DNA from: Meghimatium bilineatum
Lineage: Eukaryota > Mollusca > Gastropoda > Stylommatophora > Philomycidae
DNA length: 64,000 nucleotides
Direction of reading: 5' to 3'
Assembly (NCBI GenBank): GCA_034231615.1
Contig: CM067318.1
Span: forward strand, 35,869,382 to 35,933,381
Below the pieces are notes generated by a model, which did not search any database, was not told the DNA's origin, and worked only from the letters and a program-made list of their open reading frames with translations. The position numbers were made by a program, and so were the translations under genes. The first letter of the stretch is position 1. Each line of letters opens with the position of its first letter. Shown here in pieces: positions 47,701 to 62,700 of this stretch.

Positions 47701-50700
47701 TGGCAGTGTTGCTGGGACCTGAAATGAGAGCAAAGAATAACATTATAACTAGCCATGCATGCTGTAAGAGACAACTAAGGAGGCTTTGGTGATTGTGTTG
47801 GTTGCTTCCTTTCAAAGAGGATCAAAGTGGCCCAAAACTGATTATGAAATTTGATGTATTGGGCTGAAAGGTGCAGATATGTTTGCCAAAATGTGTATTA
47901 TAATGCACATTCTGACTAAAACATCCTGGTAATCTGCAGGAGTTTGAGAATGAATGCAGAAGTTGTCTTTAAGAAATAATAGAAGAGAAATCTTGCTGAA
48001 CTGATGGAATCTATAGCCGTCTAAGTTGAACCAACCCCAGCTACTACTCTTGTGTGTGTCATGTGATGTATTCTCTCCAGAACTTTATCTTCCCAATGAA
48101 CTCTCTGAACCTCTTTCTGTCTTGGGCAATACTGCTTGCATTTTCCAATGATATATTCATATTATCTTTAATGTCGCAGTCCATCATGTTCTTGGTCTGC
48201 CCTTTCTCCTTTTTTCCATGTACTCTGCCCTCCATTATTTGTCTTTCTAAACAGTTGTGTCTCTTTATATGACCAAACAGATGTAGTTCTGTTTTTGCTA
48301 TTGTGTTTAGTAACAACACTCTGGAATCTTAAATGTGTTCATAATATCTGAGTTTCTCTTTTTTTCCTTCCATGATGTTCTAAGTATCTTTCTGTAGCAT
48401 TTCATGTCAAAGGTGTTGATCTTATTTGCAGCTGTTTTACTTAGGGTCCATGTTTCACAACCATATATTGCAACCGGAAAAATACAAGTTCGTAGCATTA
48501 TCAATTTCATTTCTATTTTGTTGTTTTTCAATATGCACCATTGATAATTGCTCCTAAGTACCGGTATTCAAATTTATCCATACATTCTATCTCTGTATTG
48601 TCTATTCCGATATTTAGTTGTTGCATTGTTATATCTGTTGACATAATTTTTGTTTTTTTGTGTGTTTAAATATAAGTTTTGTGATTTGATATATTTCTTT
48701 GTGTTCTTGATTAGTGTTTCCAATCCTTTTATATCATTTTAAAGAAGCACAGTGTCATCTGCGTAGCGTAGTTAGAGGTTTCGAAGCCACAGATGTTTAG
48801 ACTTGTGTAGATAATCCTTTTATCCCAATGAAATAACTACTGGGTATAAACATATTCATGGAATGCCCTTTCCTCTCAATTACCAGGGCAAAACCTTTAC
48901 AGATACCCTTCACAGTCTTTCTCACTATATATGAGGCATGTTCAAATGAAACCTTCTGTGCTTCGTCACCTATGCCAGCATGTGAGGATCGTGAAGATGT
49001 CCTCACAATAGTAATAAGTCCACATTAATGAACAAAAAATCATGTGTTCGTCTCTTCATATACTTAGTGTCCTGTGCAGGCAGTCGGCAACATGACTAGT
49101 GTGACAATGAATCCGTCCAAATATCACCAGCAAGCAGCGTAGTAGAAGACCTGCACTCTTTTAAGAATGGCATTCAGCTGCCAAGATCAGATACAACTCA
49201 GCAGCAACTTGTTATTAACAATAACAACCAACATTTTAAAAATATGTTATCATGTCCTATCATTCAAATACTTTATAATAAATAAAATTCACAAACACTC
49301 ACTCACATGCACAACTAAAGCTCATACACTCACTTTCACTCTCTCAGCAGCAGTTGCACCAGCAGGATCTGTGAACTCTCTCGCATGTGACTTTGAGTTG
49401 GATGATATTTGTGGTTACACAAATATACTAGATGATGATTTAGACTGGCAACGAACTCTGGGTGTGACATCAGGAACAGTTGGCTCTTCATATGATCATA
49501 CAACCAGGACAGCTCAGGGTAATTTTGGTAGAAAATGTATCGGTATCCTAGAACACAATTGTTATCAACACAAACACATGCAGGCATACACTTAGTGCTG
49601 TAAATAGATTTAAAGCAAGAGTAGAACAATTAATTGTGAATATGAACTACAAAGACTAATAGATCAAGTCAATAAATCAAATAATGAATATGGACTGGAT
49701 ATAAATATCCAAAAAACAAAAACCATGATAGTCAGCAAAGACACAGAAGAACAAGAACTAAACATAAACATACATGGAGAGAAACTACAACAAGTAACAC
49801 ATTATCAATATATTGGACACATAGTCACAAATGATGGCAGATGTGAAACAGAAGTTAAAAGGAGAATAGGAATGGCTAAAAGTACCTTCAATGACATGAG
49901 GAAATTATTGATATCTAAACAAATTACAAACAAGTTAAAAATGAGAATTATAAAATGCTACATCTATTCCATATTACTGTATGGCTCAGAAACATGGACA
50001 CTAAATAAACAATTAGAAGATAAAATTGATGCCTTTGAGATGTGGGTATATAGAAGAATAGGGAGAACATCATGGAAAGAGAAGAAAACAAATAAAGAGG
50101 TGCTAAAGACACTTAATATGAAGAAAGAACTACTAAGAGAAATAAAGATCAGGCAAATAAAATACTTTGGACACATTAAAAGACATGACACCTTATTGAA
50201 GACCTTACTTGAGGGTAAAGTCAAAGGGAAGCGAGCAAGAGGTAGGCAGAGATACAAGTGGGAGAGTAACATCACACGATGGACAGATTGCAGTCTAGCA
50301 CAGTGCACCACCAAGACAAGAGACAGGAGATGTTGGAGATACGTTGCAGCCAACCTTCGTTGCGGAGACGGCACTTAATGATGATGAGAGAAACTAAAGA
50401 GAGAAAGAGTATAAACTAGACATATAATTCGATGTTTGCCTTCCCAAAGAAAGAAAACTGCTTCAGTATCTCATTACTTGTTTGTTCTCTACTTGACTTT
50501 CTCTTTACATATTGACAAGTTCTAAATCTGTGTTTCCTGTAACCAGAAAGCAAGCAGATATTTCAATTGATAGGTTAGTGTTGTTGTATCAGTTTTCATT
50601 CTTCTGTGTTCACTCTAAACTCTTGCTGATTTGTAGCATGTAGTCTACAGAAAATAGTGCATTGTTGCATGGGTTGCAACTTGGCAGTGATATCTGCACC

Positions 50701-53700
50701 TTTTGCCCTGCCATGATTTCAGCTATTAACATGACATGATGGCATTTTTAAGTTCTTTTGAGAATTTACAGCATGAGGTAGCCACCCAATGCCCAACCCT
50801 CCTTAGTGCCATTTTGTGACATTTGTGGCAAGTGATGATATCATTCTTGATTCCTCCTGTAGGATCTAATATCATAAGGACATTGTATCTGTAAGACAAT
50901 CCACATTATAATGTTATTTATCCAAAACCCTATTTGTTCGTGGTTATTTTTAAAATTAATGACAAAGAAAACAAATCAATCTAGAAGAATCTACAATCAC
51001 AACAAGACTATTGACCCAATGCAACAATCCTCCTAAGATGGATATGTTGAATACATTTTTATATTGGTTAGTCTTTAAAAAAATTTAAAACACCCATTTT
51101 GAAGACAGAGAAGGGGAAAGTAAAAGATGACTTCAAATTATTTGTGTTATGGCAGAGCTGCAATGAGTGTTAACATACCATTTTGATTTGCCCAATGTGT
51201 CTGTTGTTGCTACTGGCATAAGAGAATAAGCTAGTTAAATAGATGAACTCTGCCAAAGACAGATGTGCCAGGCCATTGGCACAAATAAAATGGCGATACA
51301 ACATATTTCCATTCTCCAGACTTTATCCTATTGGAAATCAAGCAGACCAATTGTCCTACTACAAGAGAGATCCAGCAAGAGTTTGAGAATTAATGCTGAA
51401 GAAGAAGAAATAGATCAACATAGTTTACAGTAGAAATGTTTTCATCTATCACAAGTGATGATAACTATTTGTTACATCTACTTTATGACATCTATTTAGG
51501 GTTGTGTCCTTGTCTATGAATTCGGAGATGGTTAATAAGCCCTATTCTGTTCGTAAAGGTCATTGGACAAGCCGGGCAAGGTATTATCACTTAAGATGGT
51601 ATTTAATCTGGCTGTGTCTTTCTAACTAGTCTATACTATTGAGCTACTGCATCATGCTGATGAAGTCAGATGGATTAGGCTGAAAGGCACAGATGTTACA
51701 GCTAAGCTGTAAACCATGAAACAATGCATTCTGTTGAAACAACACTCCGAACTACATTCTGCTGATCTGTAGGAGTAGAATGAATGCAGAAGAAGCTACT
51801 GTATTTCTACTTTTTTCACAAGATGTTACACTTTTTTTTTACTCTATCCCCATGCATCTCTGTTTCGTGCCCGTCTTCCCACGTAGTTTATATCAAATGC
51901 CGTCAGTGATTGCTTTTACAAGTACTTTTAGCACTTCTTTTAGTCATCTTGAAAAGATATGCACTGAGCATCTCACCATAGATGGTAGATAACACGTTTT
52001 AAAAATAATTAAAATTATAATTGAAGCATATCCTGTACAGGACACTGTTACTCAACTATTATTGAATTTTAGGCAACAATAATACATCCAATTATAACAC
52101 TAATACTACCAATCATAACACTAATAAATTCAATCATATCACTAGTACAATGTGGACTGTCAACTTTGAAAACCATGAGCTATTTAAACCAAATTGGGTT
52201 TGTGAGGTGGGTCAACTATCCACTTTACTACCTAGCCAATAATAACTTATTTAAATGTTTAAGAATTGCACAATCAATACAGGTACATACTAAGGGCAGC
52301 ACTCCTATATTTACATAGTTTCAAGTCAACCAAAGTGATCCAGGCTGCTGATCACTTCATGGTAAAACTGCATAATATATGAAAATTCATAAATCAATTA
52401 TCTTCACATTTAGTAGTACAGCTTTTGAAGCATTAGTTTCAAATAAATGGACATTTTTAATCTTTCAAACATGATAAGACTAACCCTGGTCCCAGTCTTA
52501 GAAGGCTTCAGCTGCATAAATTTAAAATTTATTATATCTTCTAATATAATGAAGGTGTACTTGCATCAGTGGTTTAAGTCTGCACCTCACAAAAAAAGAT
52601 GCATTGTCCCCATTTACAAAAAAAGTACCACCACCGCTTTAAACATACATATACAGACTTTAACCCTCAAATTTTTAAATGTTTATGCATCCTAGTTTAA
52701 ATATTGTGGTTTTTATGTCTGTTGTTTAATGTTTGCCTCACCCCAAAAAAGACTAATCTCCCAAATTCATTCTCACTTCCCGCATTTTTTAAATGCAGCT
52801 GTTGAGTTGTACCAGGGGTATTTGATAGCTACAGCTTAAAACAAATTGTTGTAGAAGCTACAGCTTAAAACAAATTGTTGTAGAAACTACAGCTTAAAAC
52901 AAATTGTTGTAGAAACTACAGCTTAAAACAAATTGTTGTAGAAGCTACAGCTTAAAACAAATTGTTGTAGAAACTACAGCTTAAAACAAATTGTTGTAGA
53001 AACTACAGCTTAAAACAAATTGTTGTAGAAACTACAGCTTAAAACAAATTGTTGTAGAAACTACAGCTTAAAACAAATTGTTGTAGAAGCTACAGCTTAA
53101 AACAAATTGTTGTAGAAGCTACAGCTTAAAACAAATTGTTGTAGAAACTACAGCTTAAAACAAATTGTTGTAGAAACTACAGCTTAAAACAAATTGTTGT
53201 AGAAACTATAGCTTGAAACAAATTTTTGTAGAAACTACAGCTTAAAACAAATTGTTGTAGAAACTACAGCTTAAAACAAATTGTTGTAGAAGCTACAGCT
53301 TAAAACAAATTGTTGTAGAAACTACAGCTTAAAACAAATTGTTGTAGAAACTACAGCTTAAAACAAATTGTTGTAGAAACTATAGCTTGAAACAAATTGT
53401 TGTAGAAACTACAGTAGAAAATAAAGAATAATGACTTTTTAAAAATCTATAGTGTTCATACTTTTGCAATAGCTCTTGCTGAAGCAGAAATCAAAATGGA
53501 ATGGTCATGAGTGTATTTAGTCTTTGGATCTTTCAAAATGTGTTAATAATAATGTATAATTGTTCTGTTATCAGGAGCCTGTATGACAGTCAGTGGGAAA
53601 AACATTAATGCTCAAGGATCACTTAGGTCAGCAAATGTAACAATGCAAGGGGAATACTGTCTGACCTTCTATTATCGTGAGCGTGGTTCAAATGTGGGGT

Positions 53701-56700
53701 GGATTTCAATTTCTATGTGGACTTATAATCCAGATACGAATGTTCTGATTTGGAAAGATGATGGTACAGCTCCAGGAAGTCAATGGAACAAGGCACAGCT
53801 GTCCTTAAAAATAACAGGTGTCACCCAGGTAAATCTTAGTTATGAGCAGAAACATAGGTTTGTATAACATTTGTATTATGTATCTGTAATATAAAAATGT
53901 AGTGAAATAACCAACATATGCAAGTATGGTTCTGTCACAGGAGATGAGCTTACATTTTTTTACAATAGCACAACAAAATATAGGATAAACATGGAGACAA
54001 ATCTGTATTATTATTTTCTGATTATGTCCTGATGATTTCCCTTGATAATATTTATCAGTTGTTTGTATCAATTGTGGATGGTTATTTTTAATAATTTAAA
54101 GACAGGCCAGTTAACTGATGAAAGTAAACATTTAGCAGCCTAAGAAGCTCTGTTTGTTTTTCATGCAGGGAAACATAGCCTTTCCATGAAATCAATGGAT
54201 TGTACATCTGCAATAGTTAGAAATTTTTTTGAAAAGAAATTTACATGTGGGCGAACAAAGTGCAAATCAATTCTAGTAAATGTCCTAGCAACTTTTGCAA
54301 TGCGAGAAATAGACATATAATTTAGAGAAGCTAAATATATTTCAGTTATGGTGGACACATAAAACCATAGGGATTTGACGTTGATACCAGTCCTTGTTAG
54401 ATATTTTATTCCGGATAAAGGCATTCGAATCAAGGTGATTGAGTTTCAGAACATAACTGGGTAAACAGCAGCACTGCTAGCAGATCACATTTTTAGCATT
54501 TTGCAGAAATATAAATTGATGAAAAGGTTATTGCATTTTCTGGTGATAATTGTAACACCAATTTCGGTGGACAAAAGAGCAGGTTTCAACAATGTACTTG
54601 CAAGACCTAATAAAGTCTTAAAAACAATGTTCATGGTATTGGTTGTGCTGCTCATATGGTATTCAGACAAGTGCAGTTCTTAGTCATGTGGGAAAGTCTT
54701 ATTTCTGCAAGTTATTATGTCACAATACTGTTATGTCTATGCTTATAATCTGAAATACTTTAAAAATGTTAAAGATAATGCTACAACTCTATAATACACC
54801 AGTTATATATTAACAGTGAAAAATAACTTGTTTAAATATGTTATATACTAATTGCATACTATTGAATTTTTATGATGTGTATCCCCTTTTTGTCCTCTTT
54901 TTTTAAGGCTGGAAAAAGCAGAAATATCCCATTTTTGGGTCTAGGAAATCAGGTCAACCTAGGTTAAGATGACTGTGCCATATATGAATAGAGGATGGAG
55001 AAGTTTCCAAAATTAATTTCTGAAAAACTGATCACATAAGTATGAATACTGCAAACATGGATAAGCTTACTAAAGAGATCCAGTTGGAAGCAGGTTATAT
55101 GATCGAGCATGTAAACTGGAGTAACCAGATTGCAACAGATGACTGGCACTAAAAATGACAAAAAGGAATCATATCTATTCATGCCCAAAACATGGACACT
55201 AGATCTTATATCAAGTGCCAAGTAAATGGTATCTGACTTTCAGAGTTGATATGGCAAAACAAAATGTGGAAAGATAAATTAAAACAATACTATATACAGT
55301 GGAATATGTAGACAAATAGGCTATCAGAAAGAAGAATCAGAAATTGTATAGTTGTTAAGCTACTAGACAGGAGAATTAGAAAGTGGCAAATTTGTTAAGC
55401 TATTAGACAGGAGAGTCAGAAAGTGGCATAGTTGTTAAGCTATCAGACAGGAGAATCAGAAAGTGGTATAGTTGTTAAGCTATTAGACAGGAGAATCAGA
55501 GAGTGGCATAGTTGTTAAGCTATCAGACAGGAGAATCAGAAAGTGGTATAGTTGTTAAGCTATCAGACAGGAGAATCAGAGAGTGGCATAGTTGTTAAGC
55601 TACCAGACAGGAGAATCAGAAAGTAGCTCACTATGTGTTGAAGAGGTAGAAGCTTCGAATCCTATTCACAATATTTTGTTTATAAGTGGATTATTTATTC
55701 TGAGATCCCTGCAGATTATTGCTTGAAGTTACAGTTACATGCTATGAGTGGTACACTCCACAGGTTGCATGCTACATCAATGAGAGGGATGGAGTACGTA
55801 CAACCCACGTACAATGAAGTAAATCCTTTATGCCTCTTGATCCTTTTTTAAGCCTATAATTAGAACAGCATAAATATCTTAAGTTCTGTAATACACTATT
55901 CAATACACTGGCGAACGTGAACCCAGTGTCAATACATCAATGGATCAATATTCTGCTTCTACTTTTTCTTCTTGTGCGTTCATTTCACACTTCTGCAGAT
56001 TAGCAGGATGTAGTCTGGAGAACAGAATGCGGTTTGTCATGGTTTCAGCTTAACTGCGCCTTTCGGCATGACACATACAACTTCAGCTTGGCTTCTGGGT
56101 CACTTTGACCCTATATAAGATGAGTAGCCAACTTCACCCCAAAACCTCCTTAGTTGCCTCATAAAACATACATGGAAGATAAACATTGTAGCTGTTATTT
56201 GCTCCCCTTTCAGGACCTGGCATAATATGGGTTAATGGATTAGTCTGACTTAGTGTATGCAGTAAGGTACCTTGTTTGCTCATAAAATTTCAAAACTGTA
56301 AATCATAGTCATTGGAATGGACTTTAAAAGGAAACATGATAAATATGTGAAAATACTGATAAATCAGCATCAATCTGGAACTATAAGCTGCCAAACTGTA
56401 ATGGATTGGGTCAGAGCACCAATGGGCTTGTCCAGTATGTGCTGATAACCTGCAGTGATAACTCACGGACATATTCAATGAAATCTAATATATTCTGAAC
56501 AAAATACATGCAATCTGTACAGTTAACAGGTATGTGTAGTCATGTCATTCCTTGATCTTCACTTTTATTTCTATTTTATCCACATATGACTAAAACACTT
56601 CTAAATACACATATTTATTTTTGGATTATCATTAACTTTATGCAAGAGATTGTGTTTGTCCTGCTTGTTCATCTTCAAAACTAACTTCTTTTTTTCCTTT

Positions 56701-59700
56701 TGATTTCCAGTCAAGTGCAGGTCTTTATGAAATGTTGTATTATAACTTGTGTTTTTCCTAGCTGGCCTTTGATGCAACCATTTCTGGTGGATTTGGGGAC
56801 TTATCTATTGATGATATTAGCATTGTCAATGGATCTTGTGCAACACCACGTAAGTATGAAAAGAACCATGAATATTTGGTTTCTAAATTATATAAAATGA
56901 ATGAAAACAGACTTCCACTACAAGCATTAAAATGGATACCAAATGGCAAAAGAAAAAAGATGACCAAGAGAGACTCTTCACAGAACAACCATTAAAGAGG
57001 GTAGACCTATGACTGTTGGTCTTAACAACATGTAAAAATTACATACAGTAGTATCACATTGCTCGAACTGGAGAGCTCTGGTTTCTGCCCTATGCACCGT
57101 ATTTGGCACTGAAGGAACATAAACAGATAGATAGATAGAAAATATATAGGTACCTAGACAGATCTCCAGAGAACTCTTCTACCTCTGACGCTGTAAGGCA
57201 CAAAGGGATATAACATGAAAAGAAAGAAAGAAAGGGAACTCAAAAGGTGTAGAGAATTGACTTCATTGTACTACATTTTCCCATATGCTCTCAATTCCTT
57301 TGAACAGAGCAACATATTGACTGTCAAGAGTATTGATATGAGCACATAACTTCATAGCATGTGAACCTCTGACAAAATGCACATGTAAACAAGAAATCAT
57401 GAACTTACTTTGAAATAGCAACCTGGTGTTAGCAAGGAAAATGATGACCACTTGACCATAGAAATTATGCTGAAGGCTTCCTTTCTTCACTGTTTCATAA
57501 ATTTAAGAAATGCAATTTCAGACTTTTAAATATATTTTCAGATTAAGTGGATGAAAATGCCATATAGTTTGAAATCTGAATTGTTTGCTCATAAAATACA
57601 AATCAACAGAAGATAACAAAGAGGTATTAAATTGACTCTCACCTTAACTCTGGAAGATATAGATTCTTCAAATGCCCTTTCTCTTCCATGTCACACATAT
57701 AAAGATGTCCAATGAAAGATCTACCATTTGAGCTGGTATAGCCAGATTGTTGAACTAAAGATCATTCTGATTACTGAGTAGAAGTAAAATAATCCCTTCT
57801 AATATAGCCATCTAACAAAAACTGTTTTTACAGGAGACAGCCCCCCCCCCCCAATCCAATAATTGAAAGAGGGAGGAGATACAAATGTTGTCACATAGTC
57901 TGCTATTAAAGGTATGAGACATGGGAGTCTGTGGTCAGGTTGATAGTAACACAAGTGGTTGCCAAAGGTCAAGTAAGTGTGACCATGTAGCACTCAGATT
58001 TGTCACTGACAGGCAGTACAAGCAATGCCTATAAGGAGGTTGAAATATATGACTAACCCACCAGAAATATGACTATAACATTCACTAGTCAGTGTAATTG
58101 GTAAAAACACTGAATTTATTAGTTACTACCACTGAAGTTGGATTTCTTGGGTTATTAGTACAAACAAAATGGCAACACTACGAATATCTGTTCTTTAGAA
58201 TACATGCTGCTGGAAATCTAATAGGTCTATTGTCATGCTACAAGAGAGATCCAGTCAAAGTTTTATTACAATCCCTTAAGAAAAGATGGTGGATAATTTA
58301 GCGTAGTGACTGAGCATAGGTGTCCTTGTCACTGGTAGTGTGAAAAAACTTCCATGGTCGACTCAGCATCCAGGAAATTGATACAATTGCTTATGCTTTG
58401 GAAGACAAAGAATGGTACCATTGCTGCATAATATGTACTGAAGGCAATACCAGTAAATTTGTTTCTGGTCAACCATTGGCTAGATGAAACTTTATGAGCT
58501 CTAGTTACAGGAGGAAAATAAGAATGGTAACTGTTGACTACTCTTTTCATATCAACTCTAATATATTATCATGAACCATGAATATTAATTGAAATGCACA
58601 CGATTTATAAAAAACTAAATTTTTTAGTCATACATAATATGATAATATTGTAAAAATGTTGTTTTTTTTCAGCGGACTGTAACTTTGATAATTATGATTT
58701 GTGCTCATGGAGGAATGATATTCTACATGATTACTTTGACTGGGAAGTCATTTCACCTGTAAGTGATGTGCAGATGTTTGCACCTTGGAGAGATGAAGAC
58801 AATCATACATATGGTGATATTTCTTTTCTGTTGTTACTGTTCTTGCGTGTTGGCTGTTTGTAATACAAAAATAAGTTATGTTGTAATTCATGATTTTTTA
58901 AAGTAATATATTGTTGAGCTGCATAAATATTATTGATTTGTTGAATAACCCAATATATTTTTGCTCTAGTGATTTTTGTAGGAAATATTTACATTTACTT
59001 CCAATTGCTTCTTAGCAGTCTGGCTGTCCAACTGTCTGCTACTAAATTTTAACCTGTTATCTTGAGTTTCTGAGAGACTCATTCACTACTTCAACCACTG
59101 AGCCAGTCATACATTCTAAAGACAAAGTTATGTTCATTGAAATAGAAATGGTTCTTAATTTAGTGTTTGCATGTTGTGACCAGTTATAAAGCCCAACTTG
59201 AACACTCATAATACCAAATTCAATTTCTGCTACTGGCAATTGTGCATCCAGACAATTCAGAAAAAATGACAACCTACTAAATATAAAATATTGCATAGAA
59301 ATTTGCTATTTGTCTGTGATATGTCCTTTACAGAATGTTGTCCTAACTGCCAATCTGTAAGTTTCTTAGTTTTGTGCAAGCAGTCCAGCCTCTTCCAGAG
59401 TCGTATTCAGGAGGTCTTTAATATCTTGTGTCCATCATAGCCTTGATCTGCCTCAATCATTTTATTTGGCCAAAATATTATAGTTCTCTGTAGCAAACCA
59501 TGTTGTTCAGCTAGTTTTATTTTACATTTCATTTCTCTCAGGATGATCCTATCTGTGATTTTTTTTTTTTGTTGTCCAAAATATTCTGGGGATTATTCTG
59601 CAACATTTTGTTTCAAATACTAATCTATTGTAAACTGTTTTTTGTGATTGTCCAAGATTCACACCTGTATTTTGCCACTGGGAATATGCAGGCTTTTAAG

Positions 59701-62700
59701 AAGTTAGTTTTGTTATTTTGTTGCAGCCCAACCATATGTGTTTCATTTGTGTCAATTTCATTGATGCCAATGCTGACCTCCTTCTTCATATCAATCAATC
59801 TTCATATCAATCCTTCTTCATATCAATCATTTTTGTTGCTGATAAGGTATATTTATTAAAGGTATTTAAATCAGTTGACTTGTAGTTTTCTGTTGTCTAT
59901 TGTCTATCCCCAGGTGAATGATGGTTGATCGTATTCACACTTACCGTTAAGTGAAGGGAGGGAGCTTACGTTGTTGCTCTTAGGCCAGATATGTCACCTT
60001 AGTTACATTAAGTCGATTTGTGTTCAAGGCTATCTTAATGTTTTCTATCTTCAATTTTCTTGGTATACCTTTAGCTTTATGCCGAATATTAATTTGTTAT
60101 ATGTTCTTATTAGTATTTGGTTTAGGTTCATTCTCATTTAATGACAGAACCATTTTACTTGCTGTCTTTCAAAATGTACAATACATGATATGGTACAGTA
60201 CAAGTAGACACCACCACATAGTCAAGTTATTTCTCATGTTTGTACATTTCATATTCATCATTTAATAATTTAAATATTAATTTATTTTAGGGTTAGGATA
60301 ATTGTGTTTTACATAACTAACCCTAACCCCAACCCTAAATATAAAAATATTTCAATTATTAAATGATGAACATGAAATTTACAAACATAGACAAGGGAAA
60401 TAATTAAATATGTGGTGGTGTCTACTTGTACTGTACCCATGATATTATACAAACTCTTTTCCTAATTTCTTCATTTCTTATTTCATCTAGTTTAGTAACC
60501 ATTGCAGTTTTTCTCAGACACTTAATTTCACATGTAAAGATTTTCCTCTGCAGCGAGGCTGTTAAAGACCATGTTTGACATTGGTAGCAGAGTGTTGGTA
60601 TAAAAATTGTAGATATTACCTTCTTTTGATTTCCATCTTGATATCTTGATCTTTGGGGGAAGAAGTAATGGTGAAAGTTGATAGGTCACTGTGTTTGCTT
60701 TCTGGCAACTTGTTTCTTTTTTTGGAAAAAATGCTGCCTAGATATTTAAATTATGTGGCTTGTTTCACTTTTGTGTTATCTATTGTTATATCCATTGGTG
60801 TTGCAGACTTGCTAATTTTCATAATGTCTGTGTTTTTTTTGTATGTTAATTTTCATTTTATACTTCTTATATGCTAATAGCAATACATTGATGTGGTTTT
60901 GCAAATTTTCCTGATCTTTATATATTATATTTTGATCATTGGCAAATGGTAGTTTGTTGATTTCATTATTCAGTTCCTCATCAGGTTTATTTGCAATGTT
61001 TTTCCCTTTGTTGACGTGAGCTTCCTTTATTATTTTGTTCATGTGTATGTCTTCAAATTTAAGACTTCCCATCTAAATTCACTAACAGTTATTTTCTTAC
61101 TGTTTTTTTTAAAATATTTTCTTTTAAAAGTACTATCTAAGCAAAATAAAGGACAGATGACTTTAGTATTATTCTTTGTCAATTTTTCTTTTTCCGCCTT
61201 TCGGCTAGCCTCGCAATCTGTCACAATGTTATAAGAAAATACATGAAGAACATTTTGAATATGTTATAAGAGAATACATGTAGAACATTTTGAATATGTT
61301 ATAAGAGAATACATGTAGAACATTTTGCAGGTTCAGTGTTGAAGTTTGGGACATATTTTACCAATGTGGTCTCATTTGAATAGTGAGATATGAGCACATG
61401 CAATCTTCAGCACACACATATATCTATAGGTATTCTGATTTCTATCTAAAAAATAGCAGTATTGAGTAGAATGTATTTTTAACAATAGGAAACCTTGTAT
61501 AACTGGACACATAATCTTCATGTGAAATAATCTTTGTTATATAAATATGGGTTATAAAATATTGCAGGGGGTTTCATTCTCTTGGACATGTCAAGCAACA
61601 AAATGAACACTGAAGTCTACCTGGTCAGTGAAGTTATTACAGTCACAGGAGTCCAATGTTTTGAGTAAGATCAAATACATCTTTTTGTTTTACAGTAGAA
61701 TTCTTAAATACAGTATAAAACTGAACTAATAGCATTGAGAGAGAAAAACAGTCCATGTATTGGGCCCAAATTTGGAGCAAGAAATAGAAACACTAATTAC
61801 CTTCCATAAGCAGAGACTAAGAAGGTTATGGTGTGGAGTTGGCTGTTCCATCCCATTTAAGGTCAAAATATCCCAGAATCCATGCGGAAGTTGAATGTGT
61901 CAGGCTGAAAGGATCGGAAATTGCAGCAGTGTTGTAAACTATGATACAATGCATTCTGTTCTCTGGATTACATCCTGCTAACCTGTAGAAGTTTGAGAAG
62001 GAACACAGAAGACGCAGAGACAAAAACAGTAGAAGTGATTGTCAATTCTGCCACGATACATATGCTACATAATCAGTTTATGACTTAAACATTTAATATT
62101 CCCTTACAAATAATTTATATTTATTTTGCCTTATCTTTGAAATGTGGGTTAATATGACTATGCATAGATTTGGTTGCTTTTAAATGTAATAAAATATTTT
62201 TAGCAAAATTAAATATGGAATGCATGCACAATTTTTGATAATATGCAATATATTTCAGTTTTGTTGTTTTCTATCAATCAAGCCTACAATTTGCATCAGA
62301 TGACCTTTTTTATTTTTGCTATTTTGTATTATTTCTGGTGCATATGTGTTTATATTCTTAATCTCAAGTTTTAATGTTTTAATTTGTACTGTGCAATGAC
62401 ACATGTACCTATTTATAAGGGAGCCTTTACAGTGCAGTAGCACAGTTGGGAACTGGCTTCCTGTTCAGGTAATTTAAGCTTCACTTTCCAGTTCAACTTT
62501 AAATGACCAAAGGCTCCTAGAGCAACCCAGTCTAAAGAAATGAGTACTAAATCTTCTGGGAGAGTAAAGTTTGCTTATCAGGCAACCAAATATTGAGTTA
62601 AATTGTCACTCACTTTTAGCCAAAAAACTAAACAAAAATGTCAACATTTAGCAGGTAAATGTATCAAGATTTATCTATGGAAATATTGAGGAATGGCGTA

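Noticed and set aside
52828-53415. CRISPR-like array (29-bp repeats)
   Set aside because: The units are directly adjacent with no spacers, and the array lies in an intron of an animal gene. It is a minisatellite.
55640-55672. tRNA T-arm-like GCTTCGAATCC
   Set aside because: No acceptor stem, D arm or anticodon arm can be drawn around it.
60290-60345. Interstitial telomere repeat
   Set aside because: The TTAGGG/CCCTAA-like sequence is the palindromic centre of the MITE, only a few degenerate units long.
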